From Coccinella septempunctata (lineage: Eukaryota; Arthropoda; Insecta; Coleoptera; Coccinellidae): 64,000 nucleotides of DNA. Under the pieces are notes generated by a model that was given only the letters and a program-made list of their open reading frames with translations, was not told the origin of the DNA and did not search any database. The position numbers were made by a program, and so were the translations under genes. The stretch is taken from the NCBI RefSeq assembly GCF_907165205.1, contig NC_058193.1:31571521-31635520 (forward strand), given 5' to 3'. Each line of letters starts with the position of its first letter. Position 1 is the stretch's first letter. Shown here piece by piece: positions 48,267 to 57,896 of this stretch.

Positions 48267-49398
48267 AGGATTCATTTCTATGGTTCTGTGGGTGGACAAA
48301 TGAAGAAAGTGATGGACAAAAATGGACTTCCCTGAAGTTCCCGTGAAGTTTTGTCCGATATTGCCCCCATCTCTTTCGGGTTTTCAAAAGAATATCATTC
48401 AAGGACTTCTATTTAGTCGTTAAACAATGATTAATTGCTCAAGGAAGTTCCCATATTCCGTCTCTAAAAACGTTTTATGCAGGCTCCTAAAGTCCTCCAG
48501 ATTTTACGACTTAACGCTGTAAGATTTCGAAAATTAAAAACAGCTGTGGTGTCATATTCCTATCTGCCCAATTTTACAATTATAATATGATGATATAAGA
48601 TTCCGAGAAAGTGAAATCTAATTATTAATCAGACTGGCCCATGTGAAAAATTCGTTTTATTCTATGAAACGTTAGAGATTGGTTTATTTTCAGGTCTTAT
48701 TCTGCTGAAAGGAAAATTTCCTGCTGCGAACAATAAGCGAATAGGATATAAAGAAAAATAGAGTAAAATATAATATGAGAACAAGATACGCCGTAGAGCC
48801 GAGTGTACCACGGACCAAACGCATTGGCGTAGCCAAGAATCAGACTTGCCTCATAAAATCCCATTTGTCTGTCAGATGTACCTATGTAAGCCAATACGGG
48901 TCACTCAAATTTGGTCAACTGCTCGAACCACTCTTGAATGTATCTAAAATTATTCCAAAAATTTTGAATAGTGCAAACTGACATGTTATAAGTGTGTATC
49001 TCATTTAGATGTGTTTCAATGAATGGTGGCCATAAAGAAGGCTGAAAATTGGTTTAAATCTTGAAAAATCGTTGAAATGTTTAAACATAACTCATACAAG
49101 GATTCATTGGTAAATGGGTGGAAGCTAAGAGTAGAAAGAGAACACTGAGGTTGAGTAATTCAGTAATTTTCCTGATTTAATTGATTTAATCTTCAGTCCC
49201 TTATTTTTTGGGTCACAAACTTGAAACACAAGAGGATGAGCAGATTTATTATTCATTTCGATTAATCTGCGATAATTTCGAGTAATTTTACCACTGAAAA
49301 CGACAACATTTTCTATTAGATAAATATAAGACCTCTGCTTTCGTGGTGTTTCAAGAAATTAGCTCTACAACTTTTACATTCCCTTCCTGCTGCCACAG
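48267..49398. other. Gene-free interval
   Basis: No exon was recognised. A minus-strand 65-codon frame (48697-48894) has a hydrophobic C-terminus but no known family. Confidence 0.35.
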
Positions 49399-49472
49399 GC
49401 GAGCACCAGCTACGACGACACTGGCTATATCGAATGGTATGCAGCAGGAAAACGACTAGCTGGAGGAGGCAG
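49399..49472 (+). other. Possible short exon (untranslated or coding)
   Basis: A 74-bp GC-richer block is preceded by a strong pyrimidine tract and acceptor (CCTTCCTGCTGCCACAG). It is followed by AG/GTACGAGAG, a plausible donor. In one frame the block and downstream sequence read openly to a TAA near 49497 (ASTSYDDTGYIEWYAAGKR). No family was recognised. It could be a leader exon of the receptor gene at 57.9 kb. Confidence 0.3.
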
Positions 49473-49948
49473 GTACGAGAGACACATCCATCAGTAATTC
49501 AAACGCGTGCCGCCATCGTTAAAGACTCGCTCGTTATCTTTTGCATCACCTTCGAAGCCCCAGGTATTGCCGGGCGGTTCGAGGCTGTGTAAAGACACCA
49601 GCAGGGCACCAGGAGTTAGTGGACTCTGACCACAAAGAGCCAGGAATGTATTCGATGGGTTTTGCGCGTGGTTTTCGGGAAAATACACCTTAGATTTCCG
49701 AAGTAGAACATACAGTCGAACTGAAAGTGCTCTATAAAGTTATCCTCACCAACACCACAATAACAAAAAATGATCTAAACAACAGAAGACAGAACAGAAC
49801 AACAGAACATTTTAATCGTAGTCGGAATACATGGCTACCTTCAGAGGGGTGAAGGTATACACACCTGAAGAGGGTTTCGTGGCTTAACAACAAATTTTTA
49901 TGAAAATCATATAATCTGTCTTTAGTACCTTAACTTTTGTGGAGCATA
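49473..49948. other. Gene-free interval
   Basis: GC-richer to about 49680, then AT-rich. No exon or repeat was recognised. Confidence 0.3.
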
Positions 49949-49997
49949 CGAGGATGTATTGATATCTAGTTAGCCTAGAACAGTTCCATGCATAAAA

Positions 49998-51513
49998 CAA
50001 AGATTATAGAGTAGAAAGATGGGAAACGAGGCGACTAAAGCGATTTGAGCGACATCTGTGTGTCACGCGTGTTTTTAAAACGCTAGGACTGGTTAAAATA
50101 TTAATTTGAGTGCCATTTGCAGAAATATATGACATTTTTTAAGATTTCAGACGTCAATTTTGATCGAAGAGGTTTTGAATGTTTTGATTCTCATTCCGCT
50201 TTTTGTTTATCTGGCTCGTTCTAGTTGCTGATTTTTGGAGTTTTTTGTCTTATTTCTTGGTGAAAACATCAAAATATTGTTCGAAAATTATTGAATGGTG
50301 GAGAACGGTGGATCAAATAATAAAATGTATTTTACGTGATTAAGTTTTTCACTCAACTAAGGAAAATGGAAGCGTAAGTATTAAAAGTCGTAACATGTGA
50401 ATCGGTCATTCATTGATTCTTATTTTCAGTGCTCCGAAGTGGATAAAATTCTCAGGGCTTGAAGACAATTACTTCAGCAAACACTACTAACTACACCATG
50501 TGCAATGAACATTTCACTGCAGGTCAAATGAGAACTGTTCATCGACGTAAATTGTTGTATGCAGAAAGCATCCCTTGCATGAACGGCCTATTAAGTGAAA
50601 ATGATGATCTTTATAGGTCCATTCAATGATTCTCAACTGCTACTCTTTCAATATATTCAGAAATGCAGAGGTTTTATTGATTTCCATTTGGGAACCAAGT
50701 GACTGTCAAATTGTTGTTCAGAAAGTCAAAGTTTTATGAAACCTGCTGTGAGTGTTTTGTTCATTCATTAATCAATTTATATATTGTGTCATGAAGAGAC
50801 CATATCATAAAGAAATCAAAAAAAAAGCACCAAGAAACTATACTGACATACAGGTCTTGCATATGTCTGCAAGTTTTTTTTTTAAGTGTGGTTCTGAAAA
50901 TTCTTTAAATAATACCGACATATGTAAGTATCTGGAATATATATGCTATGATGGTTTATTGAATATTGCTTCATATTAATTTCTGATATATGTATATTTT
51001 ACAAATTCAACAACAAGTTCATTAATTCAGAACAACCTATTGTACAGAAACAACACCTTCGACGTATAGCAGATCACCATATACTTTAGTGTCCTAGTAA
51101 AAGCTTCATTTATTGCCCACTATTTCAATTTCTGTAAATTTTGTATGAATTGCAAATAAACATATAGCACATCCAACAGCGTTTTTCGTTGATATCAATT
51201 GATTCCAAACAATATTTAGATGAAAACTAACATCCTGATCACAAAGCAAAATCATACTTTTGTTTTGTCGCTCAGGATGTTTGTTTTCTGATAGAAACAA
51301 AGTCAATATTGGAATGCAATACTAGAAATAGAATTCGAATTTCGCGCCCCTCAATCAAAAAACAGAAAACTGTTATCAAAAAGTTTTTCTGTATTGACAG
51401 TGCGTTTTTAGCGCCATCTCATTGTCACGCGTGTTTTCACTGGCCAAAATGTAGTCGGTTTTTAGTACTAGCGATATGAGGGCGTTTCCTATCTTTCTAC
51501 TCTATAATCTTTG
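49998..51513 (+). mobile_element. P-like element nested in mariner copy C
   Basis: 1516 bp bounded by 31-bp terminal inverted repeats (49998-50028 and 51483-51513) that differ at one position. The repeats start CAAAGATTATAGAGTAGAAA. An 8-bp target duplication, GCATAAAA, flanks it (49990-49997 and 51514-51521). The uninterrupted mariner copies A and D have one such sequence at this place. A 31-bp repeat with an 8-bp duplication is the P-element format, and an internal THAP-like fragment agrees. The palindromic CACGCGTG occurs about 65 bp from the left end and 85 bp from the right. hAT elements also make 8-bp duplications and are the alternative. Confidence 0.85.
50430..50590 (+). pseudogene. 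THAP-domain remnant of P-like transposase
   Basis: After an acceptor-like TTATTTTCAG the sequence reads APKWIKFSGLEDNYFSKHY, then a stop and frame change. It continues YTMCNEHFTAGQM, HRRKLLYAESIPC. The invariant W, the CxEHF signature and the following KLxxxAIP-like tail match the second half of a THAP zinc finger, the DNA-binding domain of P-element transposases. The first two cysteines and the catalytic region were not found. Confidence 0.6.
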
Positions 51514-51589
51514 GCATAAAATATTGCGTTACCATAGCAACGAACAATAACTCATTAGAAGTGTCAGTGTGAAGTTTGAAGTCAAAAAA

Positions 51590-52540
51590 GTATATTACGA
51601 AGATATGCTTAATGTCCTTGGTGATCAATGTTCTTCGTATGCGACAGTGCAAATTGGACTGCAAGCTTCAAAAGAGGTCAATTTTCCATTGAAGATGATG
51701 ACCGATCGGGAAGGCCAGTTTCTATGTCAGTCTCCGAAAATATCGATGCAGTTCATGACATGATTTTATCAGACCGTCGAATTGGGCTAAAACGGATATC
51801 TGAAGCGCTGAATATTTCATACGAACGAGTTCATCATATAGTTCACGTCAATTTGGACATGAGAAAAATTGCTGCAAAATGGATCCCCAAATGTTTGAAT
51901 GTTGACCAAAAGCGTGCAAGGGTAGAAGCATCGCGTTCGATCTGTGTTCGATTCGAAAACGATGTAGGCATCTTAAACCGAATTGTTACTATGGATGAGA
52001 CTTGAGTACATTTCTACGATCCAGAAACAAAGCAACAATCGATGGAATGATGACGACACTCTGGTTCTTCAAGACCTAAGAAGTTTCGTGTCCAAAAATC
52101 TGCTAGAAAAGTTCTTGCTTCAGTGTTTTGGGATTGCCATGGAGTAATCATGATTGTTTTTGGATAAGGGTAGAACAATAACCGGAGATTACAATTCGAC
52201 ATTACTGACCACTCTACGGGAAAAAATTAAAGAGAAAAGACGAGGAAAGCTATCCAAAGGTGTTTCGTTTTTGCTGGACAACGCCCCTGCACACAAATCT
52301 CATGTTGCCAAGCAAAAAATTCGTGATTTAGGGTTTGAATTACTAGAACACCCCTCTTATTAACCAGATTTGGCTCCATCCGACTATCATCTCTTTCCTC
52401 AACAGAAAAAAAGTTTAAAAGGTCGTAAATTTTCTTCCAACGAGGAGGTAATAAAACCTGTGGAGGTCTGGTTTGAAGAGCAAGAAGGAACATTTTTTTG
52501 AAAGGTTCAAAGAGGTTGCAGGTTCGCTGTAATAAATGTA
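51590..52540 (+). pseudogene. mariner transposase, decayed (copy C)
   Basis: The N-terminal part (YEDMLNVLGDQ) shifts frame near 51650, then reads TASFKRGQFSIEDDDRSGRP through RIVTMDET. There the Trp of MDETWVHF is a TGA stop (about 52003). A short insertion and a 3-bp-scale deletion follow. LLDNAPAHKSHVAKQ is kept. The sequence before LAPSDYHLF carries a TAA. Inactive. Confidence 0.9.
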
Positions 52541-52639
52541 TCCAATTAAGAGGAGAATATGTTGAGTAATAAAATATTTTGACATTAAAATTTTGTTTGG
52601 TTCTATAGTAGGCTAAGAATGTTTCTATATATCCTCGTA

Positions 52640-53342
52640 TTTGTTTCGTACTTATTTCTGATGAGTTGATCTAATTTCCCCTGAGATGCAGAACTCATCA
52701 AGAAGTCAGTGGAAGTCTATGGATAATGAAGTTAATTGTGTGAACACCTACCCAGAATATCCCAAAAGAAGTTAAATTAAAAAACCACCTCCAAATTAGC
52801 ATTACATATGGGCATAGTAGAAAAATGCAGATTTATTGAATGCCTCCTGGATCTTGAATGCTTTTCAAATTGAAACGTGAAAACGAATATGGAAAAAAAT
52901 ATTTGATCGAAGCAGGAATGTATCAGTTACTGTTTATTGGTCGAATACCAGCCAGCTTCAGATGTCTGCAATTCTCCAGAAATCCATGCATGTCACGGTC
53001 AACCTATCCTCTACAAAAAACCGCCATTAAATTGATCCTTGGCGTCTGGCATCACGCGAACATAAACAATGACTCGCAAACTGCTGGTGCGATCATCCAG
53101 AGCGTATAAATTCTCACTACAAAGGCGAGCAGGAAGTGGCGCAGCCTTGGAAAACTTGGTCACTGACGGATTCGTGGTACAAGTGCTTGTGGAAACGGAA
53201 GCTGTGCTGGACCCGAATTAATTGTTGAACAAGAGCAAAGTATGGTTAATTTAAATGAGCTAGTTATATACGGGTTGTCCCAAATGAACCCTTAGTTGAG
53301 ACCCTTTTCCTAGTCTCATGACTCATGATAGGTAAAAATATA
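52640..53342. other. Gene-free interval
   Basis: An 83-codon frame (52858-53109) has no recognised family. At about 53265 a TATACGGGTTGTCCC word resembles a degraded CAGGGTG-type end. Confidence 0.35.
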
Positions 53343-55818
53343 CAGAGTGGGCCATTGAAAACGAAACAGACGAGATTACAGACGAAATAAATTTTTTCGA
53401 TAGAAATGCTCGGACAGGTCGATTTCTGTTTCGAGGGGGACAACTTAAGATGTAGGTTACGGACGCATAGCGCTTCAACCCTTGCTACTACAACCCTCAC
53501 CCCCAATTTTTGAACAGGGAAGATGGGGTGAGTGATACCTCATTTGAAAGGTATTTTTATACTGATTTCAGCATAGTAATTGTTTTCTCATTTTATGCAT
53601 TAGTTCTCGAAATATTCTTAACGAAGTATTTGAAAATGAAGTGGTGTTTTCATGGCACTTGTAGTGTTTTTTTGTGAAAAATCGACATTTTGAGCTTCAA
53701 AACAACCATGACTGTGGCTTCCTTCCTCCAATCCACTGAATCTTTAATCAAGATGTCGAACAAACAAAGCGTATTGCGAAGGAGCTCAATCTTGCTGAAA
53801 CTCAATCGAAATTATCTTCGATATAATTTGCAGTATTTCCAATAACATGCGGTAACACTTGATCGATAGAAATCTCCAAAAAGTCCAAATACGTACATAT
53901 CTCTAATCAGATTACCAGGTAAGAAAATCAAATCATTAATGATGCCACAGAAATATTCCAGTCCCAATTCGTGAAACGATTTCCGACTTAATTATGAAGT
54001 GTTTTCTCAGTTGGCTTCAATAATGTTTTCATTTTGTTGATTAACTGAGAAAACACTTCATAATTAAGTCGGAAATCGTTTCACGAATTGGGACTGGAAT
54101 ATTTCTGTGGCATCATTAATGATTTGATTTTCTTACCTGGTAATCTGATTAGAGATATGTACGTATTTGGACTTTTTGGAGATTTCTATCGATCAAGTGT
54201 TACCGCATGTTATTGGAAATACTGCAAATTATATCGAAGATAATTTCGATTGAGTTTCAGCAAGATTGAGCTCCTTCGCAATACGCTTTGTTTGTTCGAC
54301 ATCTTGATTAAAGATTCAGTGGATTGGAGGAAGGAAGCCACAGTCATGGTTGTTTTGAAGCTCAAAATGTCGATTTTTCACAAAAAAACACTACAAGTGC
54401 CATGAAAACACCACTTCATTTTCAAATACTTCGTTAAGAATATTTCGAGAACTAATGCATAAAATGAGAAAACAATTACTATGCTGAAATCAGTATAAAA
54501 ATACCTTTCAAATGAGGTATCACTCACCCCATCTTCCCTATTAAAAAATTGGGGGTGAGGGTTGTAGTACACTGAGAAAAATGATATGGTTTACATTTAA
54601 TAAATATTTATTTGATCCGAATTTATTTACTATAAATTTAATAAGCCAATAATAAATAAACGTGATTTCCCTCAAAGAAATTCAGAAATTTCAGTTATTT
54701 ATAGTTAATGAGAAATTTATTAAAGCCTAATTTATTTGGTCCAAATATTGTTTATTTGATAGAAATGAACATCGTTTTGTTATCTTAGTCTAAACCTTTA
54801 TTTCCCAGAAATATATAGTTTTATAAATAATCAATTTATTTTTGTTAACATCAAAAAAAAATTATTTGCCAGCTATGAAATCATTCTAGACTTGTCGAAT
54901 CTTGTCGACCAATAGATGGCAAGCGTCTCTATTGGTCAAGAAAAGCGTCAGTTCTAGTATTCAGTCTACTATTGAAATTTGATGCAATACAGGCAGATTT
55001 CCAGATTATTCTGAATTTTATAGATCGCTGATTTTGTTTTCTTGTGGCTTGAGAGTTTGAACAAGCTTATAAGAGCAGTTTCTACAAATAATTTCCTGTT
55101 TATGGTGTTAAAAAGAGTGAGTGGAGTGAAGTGAAGTGATGTGGGTTCAGTGAGTGTTTTTAATTATGTGGAGAACATTCTAGAGGAGGAAAGATTACCC
55201 CATTCGAAAAAGGTTAATTTTTTGAGGATTCAATCAGACACAGGAGAAGGTTGGTTATTTTTTATGGTGCTGATGATATGTCTATGACTTATTTTGTATT
55301 TTTTTGTTATTTTTTTTTAAATTGAGTGATGATGATAATGATACATGTCAAGCTTTTTCGAATTTGTCATCTGTAATAATAAATTAAAAATTGATTGACT
55401 GAATTCAATAGGTTCATCTCTCAACAAACCTGATAATAACTGTTAAGAATGTTCATTATTACTAATAACGGAGCTTATTATACATAAACAAAAAAATCAA
55501 TTCATTATTAATAAATATATTTCAATATATTAATCATTAAGAAATATTTATTTAAGGATCTCCAATAAAGCATTTATTTCTGAGAAATAAAGATTCATTA
55601 CGCCATATTCGAATAAAGCCCATATTACGTATTAATAAATATGCATTATAGTTAATAAATTGCTTTCTCAGTGTAGCAAGGGTTGAAGCGCTATGCGTCC
55701 GTAACCTACATCTTAAGTTGTCCCCCTTGAAACAGAAATCGACCTGTCCGAGCATTTCTATCGAAAAAATTTATTTCGTCTGTAATCTCGTCTGTTTCGT
55801 TTTCAATGGCCCACTCTG
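53343..55818. mobile_element. Giant palindromic (fold-back) element
   Basis: Ends CAGAGTGGGCCATTGAAAAC and its complement, with TA on both sides (53341-53342 and 55819-55820). The left arm is 53343-54012. The loop is only 30 nt (54013-54042). The right arm is 54043-54567, continuing at 55676-55818 after the nested F5 insertion. The arms, about 670 bp each, look nearly identical, with only scattered differences such as near 53510 versus 54542. No transposase frame is seen. A transcript through it would fold into one very long hairpin. Confidence 0.9.
54570..55673. mobile_element. F5 TA-flanked element with CACTGAGAAA ends
   Basis: 1104 bp inserted in the right arm of the palindrome. It starts CACTGAGAAA, ends TTTCTCAGTG, and is flanked by TA (54568-54569 and 55674-55675). 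The intact left arm shows the empty site. The terminal thirds are very AT-rich, with many AATAAATA-like words in both orientations. The middle (54900-55250) is less biased but encodes nothing recognised. Confidence 0.85.
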
Positions 55819-55820
55819 TA

Positions 55821-56691
55821 TTTTTATTCTTGGAATTGATTCTGGAGTTATCATTTACCTACACCCTGTATGTTCCTGATATTGCAGAAAATTTGGTCCA
55901 TTAACTGGGAAGAGTATAGAACTGTGGTTAACTTCGTAATGATGGGGTTTGAAATGGTTAAATCTGTATTTTTTTTTATACATATTTGAAAAATATTTCT
56001 GTTGAAATAAAATCGAGTTTATAGATGTAAAGTACCCTTACTAGGACGAGCAAAATGTTGTGGGTATCACTAGGAAAAAATGAACAAAAATTAATGAATA
56101 ATAAGTCTGCATCCATCACACCATAACCTATTGAATCTTCGTGCCCCTCCTTCAAAGGATAATCAATCTCAGAATGCATTTTTCCTTTGAGTTGAATTAT
56201 CTGAAAGCGATACACAACCGTCAAGTCATCGCACAGACCCGGAAAGATCATTGATTCGATCAAAGGGGTGATGGATTCATCAACCCTCTCTAAAGGAACG
56301 GCTCCTTCAAGAAGGGTTGAAATCAATCGGCCAATTTTAATCGATGGAGAATCACCGAACATGAATAATCATGAGTTGCAAATTTGGCGTAACGGACTGA
56401 TTCTTAATAATAACAATTTTTAATTTTTTATTCTCGACTAGTTGCTAGTCATCGCCAAGGGTTGAATCCAGGTAGATCCGGGAAGCTCCACTTGCATAAG
56501 TGGAGTTCGTTATTGAATGGTTCCGTGAAAGGGTGAAGTATCAATTGATTTTTTTTCTTAAATCGATGACAGATTTTGGGAAGGAAGATTTATGATCATC
56601 CACCATGTGAAATTAGCTCTACAGAATGAATATTCCAGGGTGGATTACGATGGATCTCTAAAATTATAATAAACTGCGTGTATCTAACTTG
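55821..56691. other. Gene-free interval
   Basis: A TA-CAGGGTGTAGGTAAATG end lies on the minus strand at 55868. A 128-codon minus-strand frame (55976-56362) matches no family I know and may be chance. Confidence 0.35.
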
Positions 56692-56693
56692 TA

Positions 56694-57534
56694 CGAGGAT
56701 GTATTGATATCTAGTTAACCTAGACCAGTTCCATGCATAAAAAAAAATATTGCGTTACCATAGCGACGAACAATAACTCATTAAAAGTGTCAGTGTGAAG
56801 ATCGTCGAATTGTGCTAAAACGGATATCTGAAGCACTGAATATTTCATACTAACGCTATCATCATATAGTGTTCACGTTAATTTGAACATGAGAAAAATT
56901 GCTGCAAAATGGATCCCAAAATGTTTGAATGTTGACCAAAAGCGTGCAAGGGTAGAAGTATCGCGTTCGATCTGTGTTCGATTTGAAAACGATGTAGACT
57001 TCTTAAACCGAGTTGTTACTATGGATGAGACTAGGGTACATTTCTATGATCCAGAAACAAAGCAACAATCGATGGAATGGCGACACTCTGGTTCTCCAAG
57101 ACCTAAGAAGTTTCGTGTCCAAAAATCTGCTGGAAAGGTTCTTGCTTCAGTTTTTTGGGATTGCCACGGAGTAATCATGATTGATTTTTTGGATGAGGGT
57201 ATTCGCATATAACCAGAGATTACTATTCGACATTACTGACCACTCTACGAGAAAAAATTTAAGAGAAAAGACGCGCAAAGCTACCCAAAGGTGTTTTTTT
57301 TTGCAGGACAACGCCCCTGCACGCAAATCTCATGTTGCCATGCAAAAAATTCGTGATTTATGGTTTGAATTATTAGAAAACCCCCCTTATTCTCAAGATT
57401 TGGTTCCATCCGACTGTCATCTCTTTCCTCAACTGAAAAAAAGTTTAAAAGGTCGTTAATTTTCTTCCAACGAGGAGGTAATAAAAGCTGTGGAGGTCTG
57501 GTTTGCAGAGCAAGAAACATTTTTTTTGAAAGGT
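56694..57534 (+). mobile_element. mariner-family transposon, copy D, 3'-truncated
   Basis: Left end TA-CGAGGATGTATTGATATC is intact. An internal deletion joins the leader (GTCAGTGTGAAG) directly to the middle of the transposase gene. The right end is lost at about 57534. It lies about 360 bp upstream of the receptor start codon. Confidence 0.88.
56883..57500 (+). pseudogene. mariner transposase fragment (copy D)
   Basis: Reads MRKIAAKWIPKCLNVDQKRA through TMDETRVHFYDPETKQQ (Trp to Arg in the conserved WVHF) and FWDCHGVIMIDFLDEG, then shifts frame. LQDNAPARKSHVAMQ and LVPSDCHLFPQLKK follow in another frame with several substitutions in normally fixed residues. Inactive. Confidence 0.88.
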
Positions 57535-57804
57535 TTATTGAAATGAAAATAAAGCTCAAGTGAAGTCCATAAATTCCCCTGATGCTTCACAGGACTACAG
57601 GTGTGTCATCCTTCACAGATTAGAATCTTTCGTGTTGAGAAAAATCGTTTTTTCCTATTATCGGGTTAATATCAACTAACTACTTCCTCGATGGTAATTT
57701 ACTGGTGTAAAACGGCAACACAATATCGTAGAATTAGGTTCTTCCTTGTCGCAACGGCGCACCGCATCTCCCGTATTGATTCCTCCCTCCAACACCCCCG
57801 TTTG
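57535..57804 (+). other. Region just upstream of the receptor coding exon
   Basis: AT-rich to about 57735, then GC-richer. A weak acceptor-like TATCGTAG at about 57731 might mark the 5' border of the first coding exon if the leader is spliced. No core promoter element was identified. Confidence 0.3.
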
Positions 57805-57890
57805 ATGGGAGTAACTCGGGTCCAGTGGCTCCCAGCATCCTCAACGCCACGAGGATGATCTTCGGAGCGAGAAAGAAAAAACGGTTGTGA
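57805..57890 (+). promoter_or_regulatory. Two overlapping upstream ORFs in the receptor leader
   Basis: ATG at 57805 opens 17 codons ending at TGA 57856-57858. ATG at 57855 opens 11 codons ending at TGA 57888-57890, six bases before the main start. They overlap in different frames (the second ATG shares bases with the first stop, ATGA). If present in the mRNA they should reduce initiation at the receptor start. Confidence 0.45.
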
Positions 57891-57896
57891 TTTATC

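Larger units (their letters stand above)
49949..52637 (+). mobile_element. mariner-family transposon, copy C, interrupted
   Basis: Starts CGAGGATGTATTGATATCTA and ends ATATATCCTCG, with TA at 49947-49948 and 52638-52639. Without the 1516-bp insertion and its 8-bp duplication the element is about 1165 bp. The insertion lies in the 5' leader, 60 bp from the left end. Confidence 0.92.

Noticed and set aside
48697..48894. 65-codon minus-strand frame with hydrophobic C-terminus
   Set aside because: Too short, no splice partners or family recognised.
52858..53109. 83-codon plus-strand frame between mariner C and the palindrome
   Set aside because: No recognised motif; isolated, with no splice context.
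55976..56362. 128-codon minus-strand frame
   Set aside because: No recognised family, no codon-use or splice support. A frame of this length is expected by chance somewhere in 64 kb of six-frame sequence.
56440..56500. tRNA- or SINE-like B box (GGTTGAATCC)
   Set aside because: No A box at the right distance and no cloverleaf could be drawn.
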